64,000 bases of DNA from Cronobacter condimenti 1330 (GTDB taxonomy: Bacteria; Pseudomonadota; Gammaproteobacteria; Enterobacterales; Enterobacteriaceae), in assembly GCF_001277255.1 (NCBI RefSeq), contig NZ_CP012264.1, positions 1,178,001 through 1,242,000 of the forward strand, read 5' to 3'. The translations under genes and the position numbers were made by a program. The notes under the pieces are model-generated. The model did not search any database. It saw nothing but the letters and a program-made list of their open reading frames with translations, and was not told the DNA's origin. Below, piece by piece: positions 50,367 to 60,231 of this stretch; the stretch's first letter is position 1; the number at the start of each line of letters is the position of its first letter.

Positions 50367-52640
50367 TCAGAAGTGGGTGTTAATGCCCATGAACCAGGTG
50401 CGCCCCGATTCGTTATAGGTTTCCGCCCCGGCGCCATACATCCAGGCGTTGGTGGTGGCGTTACCGGTGGTCTGGGCGTTGCCTGCGCGCCAGTGGCGCT
50501 TGTCGAGGACATTATCCACGCCTGCCGTCAGGCTGACATTTTTGGTCACGTCCCAGGTGCCGCTTAAACCGACGATGCTGTAAGGACTCACTTCGTTGGT
50601 GCTGCTGTCCGTCACGCGCTCGCCCTTGTAGTTGTACATCTTCGGTTTCTGACGACCATACCAGGTGAGGGTGCTTTGCAGCGACACATCGTCGCGAACC
50701 TGCCAGCTCAGCGTTGAGTTGAGCGTAAACTCCGGAATAATCGACAGGCGATCGCCGGTGGTTTTGTTTTTGCTTTGCAGCATCCAGGTCAGGTTATTGG
50801 TCCACTGTACGGTGTCGGTGACCGGCACATTCAGCGTTCCTTCCAGCCCTTCCACGACCGCCTTCGGTACGTTCTCCCACTGATAGAGATCCGTTTTGCT
50901 GCTGATCGCAGAAACGCGGGAATACCCGGCTTCAATCTTGTCGTGATAGTCGTTGCGGAACCAGGTCAGGCCTGCCTGATAACCATCCTGCTTGAATTCC
51001 AGGCCAATCTCTTTGTTGACACTGGTTTCCGCTTTCAGATCTTCACTGCCCATCAGGTAACAGCCGACGCCGTTGCCGCTGGCGTAACAGCCCTGACCTT
51101 TACTGTAGAGAATGTAGTTAGGGTTGGTCTGATACAGGCTCGGCGCTTTATAGGCGCGGGCGATGCCCATTTTCAGCGTCAGCGTATCGGTCAGCGCCTG
51201 CGTGAGGTTCAGCGCCGGGCTCCAGTTATTACCGACAATCGTATGGTGATCGAAGCGCAGCGTTGGGGTCAGCGTGGTGCTGTCGGTCAGCTGCATGTTG
51301 TCTTCGGCAAACAGCGAGAAGATCTCCGCTTTGGCATACGGATCGCGGCTGGTCGCATCGACGCCCGGGATAGCGCCACCGGTGTTTTTACCGGTTAACG
51401 CCTGCGCGGTAGAAGTGCCATCTTTCATGCGCTGCTGGTTCCACTCGGTGCCGAGCGTCAGGTTCTGGTTCACCAGCCAGTCAAACGGAATGCTGACTTC
51501 ACTGTGCAGCAGTACATCACTCAGGTTGATGTCCGAGAATTTTTCGCTGTTGAACAGCCCTTCCAGACCGCCTGCCAGCCCTTCGCCAATGCGCGAGTTG
51601 CGGGTGTGTTCATACTGGGCGTAGGTGTTGGTTGTCACGCCATTATCCCAGCCACCAGTCCAGGTGACCGCGTAATTCTGGCGGTACAGACGGTTGGTTT
51701 CTTTGCCGTAATACTTTTTCACCAGCCCGCTGGAGTTGTTGTCGTTGTTGGTGTTCTGGGTATCGCCCGCGTAGAGGTTGCCCTGACGGCTGTAGCCTGC
51801 TTCAAACTCCAGCGCCTGCATCGGTGCAAATTCAAAGCGTACCTGGCCGTTAATGTCTTTATTCACGACCCCTTCGCGCCCGGCGGGCAGGGTATCGGCG
51901 TAAGTGCCGGTGCGCAGAGATTCATGACCGGCGTTGATGTCCTGCGCGTCCGCCTGGGTTTTCGCCAGGTTGCCGTACAGGCGGAAGCTCACGCTGTCGC
52001 CAAGCGGGCCGGTCAGGCTGAAGTTCGTGCGTTTGGAAGCGCCTTCCGCTTTGTGTTCCGGGACGTCGAAATAGCTGTTCCACGTACCATGCCACTCGTT
52101 GCTGCTGCGTTTGGTGATGATATTCACCACGCCGCCTGCTGCCCCGTTGCCGTAGCGTGCGGCGGCAGGGCCGCGCAACACTTCGATACGCTCAATCATT
52201 TCCGGCGGCACCCAGGAGGTATCGCCGCGGCTGTCACGTTCACCGCGCCAGCCCTGACGCACGGAGTTACGGCTGCTTACCGGTTTGCCGTCGATAAGAA
52301 TAAGCGTGTTTTCCGGGCCCATACCGCGAATATCAATCTGGCGGTTATTACCGCGCTGGCCGCTGGTGGAGTTACCGGTCAGGTTAACGCCTGGCATGGT
52401 ACGGATGATTTCAGACACATCGCGCGCCGGCGGGTTTTTACGAATTTCATCGGCAGTGATGGTAGAGACGCCTGGCGCCTGAAGGTTTTGCTGTGCGGCA
52501 GTGACGACAATGGTGTCATCACCTTCTGTGGCCTTGCCATCCACAATAGCCGTGCTGTCCTGTGCCCAGGCGGGCAGCGCAACGCCATAAATCCCAGGGA
52601 TTATCAGCATCGCCAGCGAGAGAGGGAGCTTTTTATTCAT
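50367..52640 (-). CDS. fepA: TonB-dependent ferric enterobactin receptor FepA
   Basis: A 757-aa outer-membrane receptor. Signal peptide 1-26 ends ALPAWA; the TonB box is DDTIVVTAA (about 40); the plug domain contains NRQIDIRGMGPENTLILIDG and RIEVLRGPAAARYGNGA; the 22-strand barrel ends in ...MGINTHF with the terminal Phe of porins. ATG at 52640 has AGGATACAAG upstream; the longer frame is rejected. Fur-regulated with divergent fes. Confidence 0.96.
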   Translation of the reverse strand: MNKKLPLSLAMLIIPGIYGVALPAWAQDSTAIVDGKATEGDDTIVVTAAQQNLQAPGVSTITADEIRKNPPARDVSEIIRTMPGVNLTGNSTSGQRGNNRQIDIRGMGPENTLILIDGKPVSSRNSVRQGWRGERDSRGDTSWVPPEMIERIEVLRGPAAARYGNGAAGGVVNIITKRSSNEWHGTWNSYFDVPEHKAEGASKRTNFSLTGPLGDSVSFRLYGNLAKTQADAQDINAGHESLRTGTYADTLPAGREGVVNKDINGQVRFEFAPMQALEFEAGYSRQGNLYAGDTQNTNNDNNSSGLVKKYYGKETNRLYRQNYAVTWTGGWDNGVTTNTYAQYEHTRNSRIGEGLAGGLEGLFNSEKFSDINLSDVLLHSEVSIPFDWLVNQNLTLGTEWNQQRMKDGTSTAQALTGKNTGGAIPGVDATSRDPYAKAEIFSLFAEDNMQLTDSTTLTPTLRFDHHTIVGNNWSPALNLTQALTDTLTLKMGIARAYKAPSLYQTNPNYILYSKGQGCYASGNGVGCYLMGSEDLKAETSVNKEIGLEFKQDGYQAGLTWFRNDYHDKIEAGYSRVSAISSKTDLYQWENVPKAVVEGLEGTLNVPVTDTVQWTNNLTWMLQSKNKTTGDRLSIIPEFTLNSTLSWQVRDDVSLQSTLTWYGRQKPKMYNYKGERVTDSSTNEVSPYSIVGLSGTWDVTKNVSLTAGVDNVLDKRHWRAGNAQTTGNATTNAWMYGAGAETYNESGRTWFMGINTHF

Positions 52641-52827
52641 CTTGTATCCTGCGGTTTTCCGCTGCGGCCCGGAAATCCTTCCCCAGCGGGGCAGGGCGCA
52701 GCATGGCCAATGCCAGGTCTGCCTTACGCTCGACACCGCTCGTCCCGGAGTGGCCATGCGCAGGTGCCTGGTCGGGTTAATGTTTTTACGAAAGACGCGC
52801 TTCCCACAGCGCGCCAATACGCTATTG

Positions 52828-52860
52828 CAAATGCAAATAATTATCAATAATATTATCGAC
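52828..52860. promoter_or_regulatory. Fur-type operator region of fepA/fes
   Basis: AT-rich array of overlapping GATAAT/ATTATC hexamers (minus strand GATAATATTATTGATAATTA followed by TTTGCATTTGC) between the divergent fepA and fes genes. It fits the GATAATGATAATCATTATC consensus and the known bidirectional fepA-fes control region of E. coli. Confidence 0.8.
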
Positions 52861-52919
52861 AAATTATCGCGAGTTCCTTAAATTCATGATATTTATCAAA
52901 TTTAACAAGGGGTTGAACG

Positions 52920-54152
52920 GTGGCGGTGCACGCAGAGGGAAGTGAAGCCTGGTGGCAGGCGAAGCAGGCGCAGGGCGTACCGGAAATTGCCGAAGAAACG
53001 CCAGGACAATGTCGCGTGACTTTCTGGTGGCGCGACCCGGCGGGCGATGAGACGACGTCCGACGTACAGCGGGTCTGGATTTACGTCACCGGCATTACCG
53101 ATCACCACAAGCCCTCCGCCCCCCAAACGCTCACGCGCCTGCCGGGCACCGATGCCTGGTACTGGCGAGTGACGCTCACTAACCGCTGGCGCGGCAGCTA
53201 CTGTTTTATCCCCTCAACGCGTTGCGATGATTTCGCCCCGGCGGCGTTCGCCGAGGCGCCCGCGCGGGAGGCGCTGCGCGAAGGCTGGCGCAAATTGCTC
53301 CCGCACGCCATCCCTGACCCACTCAACCCGCATCACTGGCGTGGCGGGCGCGGTCATCCGGTCAGCGCGCTGCATCTGCCCGGCGCGCCTGCACAGCCTG
53401 GCTGGGATGAAACCGACATCACGTATACCCCCGCGCAGGTCTTCACCTGGCACAGCGCGCGGCTTGGCAACCAGCGCCGCGTCTGGCTCTTTACCACCGG
53501 CGGCGATGACGCGCCCGAGGATCGCCCGCTGGCTATCCTGCTGGACGGGCAGTTCTGGGCGCACAGCCAGCCCGTCTGGCCCGCCCTGCAGGCGCTGACA
53601 CGCCGCGGCGTTCTGCCGCCTGCGGTTTATCTGCTGGTGGATGTCATCGATACCACGCATCGCAGCCAGGAGCTGCCCTGCAACGCCGCGTTCTGGGAGG
53701 CGCTGTGGGACGAACTGCTGCCGCTGGCGCGCACAAAAGCCGTCTGGCGTGCAGCGCCGGAGACGACGGTAGTGGCCGGGCAGAGTTTCGGTGGGCTTTC
53801 CGCGCTTTATGCAGGCCTGCACTGGCCGACGCGTTTTGGCTGCGTACTGAGCCAGTCCGGCTCATTCTGGTGGCCGAAGCGCGAGGCGAACGGCGAGGGC
53901 GGCTGGCTGGTAGAAGCACTGGCCGCAGGCCGCCTCGACCCGCGGCCGCTGCGTATTTTTCTTGAAGCGGGCATTCATGAGCCGCTTATTTTGCAGGCCA
54001 ATCAGCGCCTGGTTTCTTTATTGCAACAGACACAGCAGCCGCTTTTCTGGCGTCAGGTTGACGGCGGACACGATGCGCTTTGCTGGCGCGGCGGGCTCAC
54101 CGAAGGGCTGGCCGCGCTGTGGGGCACGCCTCACGCCCCGGCGCGTTCTTAA
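52920..54152 (+). CDS. fes: Enterochelin (ferric enterobactin) esterase Fes
   Basis: A 410-aa cytosolic alpha/beta hydrolase releasing iron from ferric enterobactin. The nucleophile elbow is GQSFGG (Ser about 289), and the C-terminal GGHD supplies the catalytic His. An N-terminal all-beta domain carries WWRDP. It starts with GTG after AGGGG. It heads the fes-ybdZ-entF operon. Confidence 0.94.
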   Translation: MAVHAEGSEAWWQAKQAQGVPEIAEETPGQCRVTFWWRDPAGDETTSDVQRVWIYVTGITDHHKPSAPQTLTRLPGTDAWYWRVTLTNRWRGSYCFIPSTRCDDFAPAAFAEAPAREALREGWRKLLPHAIPDPLNPHHWRGGRGHPVSALHLPGAPAQPGWDETDITYTPAQVFTWHSARLGNQRRVWLFTTGGDDAPEDRPLAILLDGQFWAHSQPVWPALQALTRRGVLPPAVYLLVDVIDTTHRSQELPCNAAFWEALWDELLPLARTKAVWRAAPETTVVAGQSFGGLSALYAGLHWPTRFGCVLSQSGSFWWPKREANGEGGWLVEALAAGRLDPRPLRIFLEAGIHEPLILQANQRLVSLLQQTQQPLFWRQVDGGHDALCWRGGLTEGLAALWGTPHAPARS

Positions 54153-54167
54153 AGACAGGAGTGACGT

Positions 54168-54389
54168 ATGGAATTCAGCAACCCCTTCGATAACCCGCAG
54201 GGCCGCTTCTGGCTGCTCGAAAATGACCAGCAGCAGGTAAGTCTCTGGCCGGAACCCTGCGCGCTGCCGCCGGGCTGGCGCGTGGTGGCGCAGCCGCAAA
54301 GCCCGCAAATGTGCGAGGCGTGGCTCAAAGAACACTGGAATACCCTCAAGCCCACCCATTTCGCCCGCTCCACCGACAAGCGAGGTTAA
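54168..54389 (+). CDS. ybdZ: MbtH-like protein YbdZ
   Basis: A 73-aa MbtH-family protein with the signature tryptophans (FWLLENDQQQVSLWPE, PPGWRVV, CEAWLKEHW). It binds and stabilises the EntF adenylation domain. AGGAG lies 6 nt upstream. entF begins 2 nt after its stop. Confidence 0.94.
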   Translation: MEFSNPFDNPQGRFWLLENDQQQVSLWPEPCALPPGWRVVAQPQSPQMCEAWLKEHWNTLKPTHFARSTDKRG

Positions 54390-54390
54390 C

Positions 54391-57300
54391 GTGACGGAGA
54401 TGACCCTGAGCCCTGTACAACACACCGCCGTCTCGCTGCCGCTGGTCGCAGCGCAGCCTGGTATCTGGATGGCCGAAAAACTCTCCGATCAGGTTAACGC
54501 CTGGAGCGTGGCGCACTATGTTGAGCTGAATGGCCCGCTGGACGCGCCGCTGCTGGCGCGCGCTATCGTTGCGGGCATGATGGAGGCGGATACGCTACGT
54601 ATGCGCTTTGAGGAGCGTGACGGGATTGTCACCCAGCGTCTGGATCCCTCTCTGACGTTTGAAGCGCCCACCGTGACTGATTTGCGCCACGAAGCGGAAC
54701 CAGTTTCTGCGGCGCTGGCGCTGATGCGCGCTGATCTCGAGCAGGATTTACGCGTGGCGAGCGGCAAACCGCTGGCGCATCACCAGCTCTTGCGCCTTGG
54801 GGATACCCGCTGGTTCTGGTATCAGCGTTATCATCACCTGGTGGTTGATGGCTTCAGTTTTACTGCTATTACCCGCCGGATCGCCGATATTTATCGCAGT
54901 CTGCATCGGGGCGAGCAGCCGGAGCCTTCACCGTTTGTCGCTTTCAGCGAGGTGGTGGACGAATATGCGCGCTACCAGGCGTCTGATGCCTGCGCGCGTG
55001 ATGCCGCCTTCTGGGCACAACAGGTGCAAGAACTGCCGCCGCCAGCCACGCTTTCGGATACGCCGCTTAACGGGCAATCCTCGACGACCGCGCTTATCCG
55101 CCGTTCGCTGCGCTTTAATGAGGTGCATTTCGACGCGCTGATGGCGAGCGCAGGCGGGCTTGCCGCCCCGGATGTGGCGCTTGCGCTGGTGGCCCTGTGG
55201 CTCGGTCGTCTTAGCGGACGCAATGAGTACAGCGCGGGCTTTATCTTTATGCGCCGCATCGGATCGGCCGCGCTCACCGCCACCGGCCCGGTGCTTAATG
55301 TGCTGCCATGTCCGGTGCGGATCGCGCCGTCACAGACGCTGGCGCAGTTCGCCGCAGGCTTTGCCAGGACGCTGAAAACGCTGCGCCGTCATCAGCGCTA
55401 CGACGCCGAACAGGTGCTGCGTGATGCCGGAAAAGTCGCCCAACAGACCCCGCTTTTTGGGCCGGTGCTGAACCTGAAAATGTTTGACTACCGTCTTGAT
55501 TTGGATGGGGTTGAAGGCATCACGCACCAGCTGGCTTCCGGCCCGGTGAAAGACCTCGAAATCGCGCTCTATCTTGATGAACTGGGGGGCGTGACGCTGG
55601 AACTGCTCGCCAATCAGCAGCGCTATGACGAATCACAACTCGAACGTCAGCTTGCCCGTTTGCCGCGTCTGCTGGCGCAGTTTGCAGCGGACCCGGCCTT
55701 GCCCTGCGCGCAGGCCGAACTGCTGGATGAGAATGACTATGCGCTGATTGAACGCGTCAATCAGACCGCCATGCCACTGCCGCGGGATACCCTCAGCAGC
55801 CTGCTGGAGAAACAGGCGCAGGCGACGCCGCACGCGGCGGCGCTGGCAGATGAACGCTATCAGTTTACCTATGGTGAAATGCGTGAGCAGGTGCTCACCC
55901 TCGCCGCAGAGCTGGTACAGCGCGGCGTGAAACCGGGCGATGTGGTGGCGGTCGCACTGCCGCGTTCGGTCTTTTTGTCGCTGGCGTTGCAGGCTATCGT
56001 CGAGGCGGGGGCCGCCTGGCTGCCGCTTGACACCGGTTACCCGGACGACCGTCTGCACATGATGCTGGAGGACGCACGCCCCGCGCTGCTCATCACCGCC
56101 GCGCAGGAGCAGGGGCGTTTTGCGGCTCTGAACGACCTGCCGATTTTTTGCTATGAAACGCCGCTGCCGGTAAGCGCGCCGCAACCACTCGCGCGCTCGT
56201 GCCCGTCGCATACGGCGTATGTCATTTTTACCTCCGGCTCGACCGGGCGTCCGAAGGGCGTGATGGTCGGCCAGACGGCCATCGTCAACCGCCTGCTGTG
56301 GATGCAAAGCCACTATCCGCTGGGCGCAGAGGATGTGGTCTTGCAGAAAACGCCCTGCAGTTTTGACGTCTCGGTGTGGGAGTTTTTCTGGCCGCTTATC
56401 GTCGGCGCGCGGCTGGTGATGGCTCCGCCGGAGGCGCACCGCGACCCGCAGGCGCTCCAGGCGCTGTTCGCCCGCTGGCGTGTCACGACGACCCACTTTG
56501 TGCCCTCAATGCTGGCGGCGTTTGTCGGTGCGCTCACCACACCACAGGCCATCGATGCCTGCGCGTCGCTGCGTCGGGTCTTTTGCAGCGGCGAAGCGCT
56601 CCCTGCGGACCTGTGCCGCGAGTGGGAGCGGCTTACCGGCGCGCCGCTGCATAACCTGTACGGCCCGACAGAGGCGGCAGTGGATGTAAGCTGGTATCCG
56701 GCCTTCGGCGAGACGCTCGCGAAGGTGACTGGCCCAAGCGTGCCCATCGGTTTTCCGGTCTGGAATACCGGCCTGCGCATTCTGGACAGCGCGATGCGGC
56801 CGGTACCGCCTGGCATGGCGGGCGATCTCTATCTCACCGGCATTCAGCTGGCGCAGGGATATCTGGGCCGCCCGGATCTGACCGCCAGCCGTTTTATCGC
56901 CGATCCGTTCGCGCCAGGCGCGCGGATGTATCGTACCGGTGACGTGGCGCGCTGGCTGGCGGATGGCGCGGTGGAATACCTCGGGCGCAGCGACGATCAG
57001 TTAAAAATTCGCGGTCAGCGTATTGAGCCTGGTGAGATTGACCGCGTCATGCAAACTCTGCCGGACGTAGCGCAGGCGGTGACGCATGCCTGTGTGCTGA
57101 ATGAGAACGCGCAGGCGGACGGTGACGCGCGCCAGCTCGTCGGGTATCTGGTGTCCACCTCCGGCGAGGCGCTCGATATGACGGCGTTACGTGCGCGCCT
57201 GAGTGAGCAACTTCCCGCGCATATGGTGCCGGTGACGCTGGTGCAACTGCCCGCGTTGCCGCTCAGTGCGAACGGCAAGCTGGATCGCAAAGCGCTGCCG

Positions 57301-58308
57301 CTGCCGCAGTTGACCGCGCGTGAACCGGGGCGGCCGGTGGCGCCGGGCGTGGAAGCGGTTATCGCACAGGCGTTTTCGCAGCTGCTGGGCGTGGCGGTGA
57401 CGGATGCGCAGGCCGATTTTTTCGCGCTCGGCGGACATTCGTTGCTGGCGATGCGGCTGGCGGCGCGGCTTAAGCGTGAGCTAAACCGGCCGGTGACGGT
57501 CGGGCAGGTGATGATTGCGCCGACAGTGGAAAAGCTCGCCGCCCTGGTGGAAACGGCGCAAAGCGACGCGCAGGCCGAACAGGCGGGTTTTGACGCTATT
57601 CTCCCGCTGCGTGAAGGCACTGGGCCGACGCTCTTTTGTTTCCATCCTGCCTCGGGTTTCGCCTGGCAGTTTAGCGTGTTGCAGCGCTGGCTTTCGCCGC
57701 GCTGGGCAATTACAGGCATCCAGTCGCCGCGTCCGGACGGGCCGATGCAGCAGTGCGACTCGGTTGATGCTTTATGCGACCGTCATCTGGCGACGCTTCG
57801 CGAGCAACAGCCGCACGGGCCGTACTGGCTGTTTGGTTATTCGCTGGGCGGCACTATCGCGCATGGCGTTGCCGCGCGCTTAAGGGCGGCAGGCGAAGAG
57901 GTCGCGTTCCTCGGCCTGCTCGACACCTGGCCGCCGGAAACCCAGAACTGGCAGGCGAAAGGTGAGCAGGAACTTGATCCACTTGTGCTGGCGGAGATTG
58001 ACCGCGAACGCGCGGCGTTTGTGAGTGCACAGCAGGGGCAGGGCTCAACGCGGCTGTTTGAAACCATCGAGGGGAATTACGCAGATGCGGTGCGGCTGCT
58101 CTCGACCGCGCGCAGCACGTGTTTCGACGGCGAGGCGACGCTGTTTGTCGCCGAGCGTACCGTCACGCCGGGGCTTAATCCGCATGACGCCTGGGCGCCC
58201 TGGACGCGATCGCTTAGCGTGCATTCTGTTGATTGCGCGCACGTGGACATCATCTCTCCCTCCGCGTTCGAGGTGATTGGCCCGGTATTGCGTGACAGGC
58301 TGGGGTAA
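54391..58308 (+). CDS. entF: Enterobactin synthase NRPS component EntF
   Basis: A 1305-aa non-ribosomal peptide synthetase. Domains: condensation (1-440; HHLVVDG at about 147), serine-activating adenylation (about 460-970; TSGSTGRPKG at about 613, NLYGPTEAAVDVSW), carrier (GGHSLLAM, pantetheinyl Ser about 1015), thioesterase (GYSLGG about 1149, late His in HVDIISP). It loads serine and, with EntB/EntE, builds and cyclises the trilactone. GTG start has GAGG 5 nt upstream; ATG at 54400 is less likely. About 12 aa longer than E. coli EntF. Confidence 0.96.
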   Translation: MTEMTLSPVQHTAVSLPLVAAQPGIWMAEKLSDQVNAWSVAHYVELNGPLDAPLLARAIVAGMMEADTLRMRFEERDGIVTQRLDPSLTFEAPTVTDLRHEAEPVSAALALMRADLEQDLRVASGKPLAHHQLLRLGDTRWFWYQRYHHLVVDGFSFTAITRRIADIYRSLHRGEQPEPSPFVAFSEVVDEYARYQASDACARDAAFWAQQVQELPPPATLSDTPLNGQSSTTALIRRSLRFNEVHFDALMASAGGLAAPDVALALVALWLGRLSGRNEYSAGFIFMRRIGSAALTATGPVLNVLPCPVRIAPSQTLAQFAAGFARTLKTLRRHQRYDAEQVLRDAGKVAQQTPLFGPVLNLKMFDYRLDLDGVEGITHQLASGPVKDLEIALYLDELGGVTLELLANQQRYDESQLERQLARLPRLLAQFAADPALPCAQAELLDENDYALIERVNQTAMPLPRDTLSSLLEKQAQATPHAAALADERYQFTYGEMREQVLTLAAELVQRGVKPGDVVAVALPRSVFLSLALQAIVEAGAAWLPLDTGYPDDRLHMMLEDARPALLITAAQEQGRFAALNDLPIFCYETPLPVSAPQPLARSCPSHTAYVIFTSGSTGRPKGVMVGQTAIVNRLLWMQSHYPLGAEDVVLQKTPCSFDVSVWEFFWPLIVGARLVMAPPEAHRDPQALQALFARWRVTTTHFVPSMLAAFVGALTTPQAIDACASLRRVFCSGEALPADLCREWERLTGAPLHNLYGPTEAAVDVSWYPAFGETLAKVTGPSVPIGFPVWNTGLRILDSAMRPVPPGMAGDLYLTGIQLAQGYLGRPDLTASRFIADPFAPGARMYRTGDVARWLADGAVEYLGRSDDQLKIRGQRIEPGEIDRVMQTLPDVAQAVTHACVLNENAQADGDARQLVGYLVSTSGEALDMTALRARLSEQLPAHMVPVTLVQLPALPLSANGKLDRKALPLPQLTAREPGRPVAPGVEAVIAQAFSQLLGVAVTDAQADFFALGGHSLLAMRLAARLKRELNRPVTVGQVMIAPTVEKLAALVETAQSDAQAEQAGFDAILPLREGTGPTLFCFHPASGFAWQFSVLQRWLSPRWAITGIQSPRPDGPMQQCDSVDALCDRHLATLREQQPHGPYWLFGYSLGGTIAHGVAARLRAAGEEVAFLGLLDTWPPETQNWQAKGEQELDPLVLAEIDRERAAFVSAQQGQGSTRLFETIEGNYADAVRLLSTARSTCFDGEATLFVAERTVTPGLNPHDAWAPWTRSLSVHSVDCAHVDIISPSAFEVIGPVLRDRLG

Positions 58309-58340
58309 ATTTTGCGGTAAACGGCGGGTGTTTTTAACGG

Positions 58341-58363
58341 GCAGGGCGGGTAGACCGCCCTGC
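58341..58363. terminator. Hairpin between convergent entF and mtnD
   Basis: GCAGGGCGG-GTAGA-CCGCCCTGC, a 9-bp perfect GC stem. Neither side has an immediate T run, so efficiency is uncertain. Confidence 0.5.
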
Positions 58364-58369
58364 TTACCA

Positions 58370-58912
58370 TTACGCGAGGCGCGGATACCCCTCGGCGATC
58401 GGACTGCCGGTAAAATTTGCAATCCAGCCTTCCGGGTTATCAAAAATACGGATCGCCGTGAAATGCGGCTGTGAACCCATATCAAACCAGTGCGGCGTAC
58501 CGGCGGGCACAGAGATCAAATCATTCTTCTCGCACAACACCTGATACACCTTATCGTTGATATGCAGGCAAAACAGCCCGGCGCCTTCTACAAAAAAACG
58601 GACTTCATCTTCGCCGTGAGTGTGTTCGTTAAGAAACTTGCCGCGCATCGCCTCTTTTTGCGGATGATCGGCACGCATGCTGATGACATCCCAGCTCTGG
58701 TAGCCGTTTTCGGCCACCAGACGCGCAATGGCGTGCTGATAGGCGGTCAGTACGGCCTCAGGCGTCGGGTTATCACCCAGTTCGCGGTCGGCCTGCCAGC
58801 GTTCGAAACGCACGCCCTGCGCGTTAAGTTTCTCGCGAATGGCGTCGGCATCAGTGCTCTGCCACAGCGGTTTCTGTGTGTCGTTATCGGCAAAAATAGT
58901 CAGTGCGCTCAT
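58370..58912 (-). CDS. mtnD: Acireductone dioxygenase MtnD
   Basis: A 180-aa cupin enzyme of the methionine salvage pathway. Metal ligands appear in EHTHGEDEVRFFVEG (His, His, Glu) and PHWFD (His). The Fe form yields the methionine precursor 4-methylthio-2-oxobutyrate; the Ni form gives CO and formate. Overlaps mtnC by 4 nt. Confidence 0.95.
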   Translation of the reverse strand: MSALTIFADNDTQKPLWQSTDADAIREKLNAQGVRFERWQADRELGDNPTPEAVLTAYQHAIARLVAENGYQSWDVISMRADHPQKEAMRGKFLNEHTHGEDEVRFFVEGAGLFCLHINDKVYQVLCEKNDLISVPAGTPHWFDMGSQPHFTAIRIFDNPEGWIANFTGSPIAEGYPRLA

Positions 58913-59598
58913 GTGGGGATCTGCTCCGGGTGAATGTCATCGAAACTGGTCGCCTGGCGATGGGTGCTCTGCGTGTCCGGTTCGCCGCGAATAAGCTGAA
59001 CGGTTTTCCAGCCCGATTCACGTGCGGCGTCCAGCTCCTCGCGAATATCCGAGAGGAACAGCATCTGATGCACCGGCACACCGGTTTTCATGGAGATATT
59101 GCGATAAGACGACACCTGGCGTTTCGCGCCAACGTGCGTGTCGAAAAAGCCGCTCAGCAGCCCTGAAACATCGCCTTCTGTGCTGTGGCTGAACAGCATT
59201 TTTTGCGAGGAGACGGAGCCGGAAGAGTAAATGTAGATATCGATATCCGCGTCGCTCCAGCGGCGCATCGCCGGGACGACGTCCGGGTAGAGATGACCGG
59301 TAAAGTCGCCGTTCACATAGCCTTCACGCCAGATGTGGCCCTGAATAGCCTTAAGCGTGGTGGATTTGCGATCTTCGTCCATAAATTTATAGAGCGTTTC
59401 AATCAGCTCATCGACGGAGGCCGCCGGCGCGTGGATCTCGCCGCGCAGTTCGTTAAGCAAGACATTCACCGGCTCGCGGTGCTCGCCTGCGCGCAGATAG
59501 TGCGCCAGACGCTCCCGGGCGTAGGGGAACAGGACATTATGAACGAAGCGGATATCGGTCGTGGTGCCTTCAATATCGGTAACAATGGCGCGGATCAT
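58909..59598 (-). CDS. mtnC: Enolase-phosphatase MtnC (E1)
   Basis: A 229-aa HAD-superfamily enzyme: VTDIEGTTTDIRF supplies the nucleophile Asp, IYSSGSV motif II, LFLSDIREELDAA motif III. It enolises and dephosphorylates 2,3-diketo-5-methylthiopentyl-1-phosphate. It overlaps both neighbours by 4 nt (ATGA junctions). Confidence 0.95.
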   Translation of the reverse strand: MIRAIVTDIEGTTTDIRFVHNVLFPYARERLAHYLRAGEHREPVNVLLNELRGEIHAPAASVDELIETLYKFMDEDRKSTTLKAIQGHIWREGYVNGDFTGHLYPDVVPAMRRWSDADIDIYIYSSGSVSSQKMLFSHSTEGDVSGLLSGFFDTHVGAKRQVSSYRNISMKTGVPVHQMLFLSDIREELDAARESGWKTVQLIRGEPDTQSTHRQATSFDDIHPEQIPT

Positions 59599-60212
59599 GC
59601 TCTCTCCAGCAGGCGTCGCTGCATTTCACATTCAAACAGGAATTCGAGCCCCTCCAGATGACGACGCGCCGTAGCGACATCTTTCCCCCAGCAGGTCAGC
59701 CCATGGCCACGCAACAAAAACCCGTAGCGCAGCGGAAACTGGCGATGGAAGCGCGCAATGCGCTCCGCCAGAGCACCAATATCCTGATCGTTATCGAAAA
59801 TGGCAACAGGCACGTTATCAAGATGGGTGGTTTGTCCTTCCAGCGATTTCTGCATCTCGTATCCGGTAAGGTGCAGGGTGTCGCTTTTCTCCACGCGCGA
59901 GAGCACCGTCGCGTTCACGGTATGCACATGCAGCACGCAGTGGGCATCAGGAAACAGGCGGTAGATGAGGGTATGCAGGCCCGTTTCGGCGGAGGGTTTA
60001 CGCCCCGACGGCGCCTCGCTGGTGGCTATCTCTACCTGCAAAAAATCCTCCGGCGTCAGGCTGCCTTTATCCTTGCCTGATTCGCTCAGCCAGCACCAGC
60101 GCACATCTTCACGCAGCGACATATTGCCGCCCGTCGCGGGGGCCCAGCCCTTTGCGCCGATCCAGTGGCAGGCTGCCACGAGGCTATCCAGTTGGCTCTC
60201 TTTACTCATCAT
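59595..60212 (-). CDS. mtnB: Methylthioribulose-1-phosphate dehydratase MtnB
   Basis: A 205-aa class II aldolase-family zinc enzyme. Zinc ligands are HVHTVNATVL and, later, RGHGLTCWG; ATGGNMS is the conserved loop. First gene of mtnBCD, under three MetJ boxes upstream. Two adjacent Met codons could start it; GCGGGG precedes. Confidence 0.94.
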   Translation of the reverse strand: MMSKESQLDSLVAACHWIGAKGWAPATGGNMSLREDVRWCWLSESGKDKGSLTPEDFLQVEIATSEAPSGRKPSAETGLHTLIYRLFPDAHCVLHVHTVNATVLSRVEKSDTLHLTGYEMQKSLEGQTTHLDNVPVAIFDNDQDIGALAERIARFHRQFPLRYGFLLRGHGLTCWGKDVATARRHLEGLEFLFECEMQRRLLERA

Positions 60213-60231
60213 ATCCCCGCAGGCATATCGT

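Noticed and set aside
51504..52850. 448-aa ORF antisense to fepA
   Set aside because: Shadow of fepA on the other strand; it lacks any family signature.
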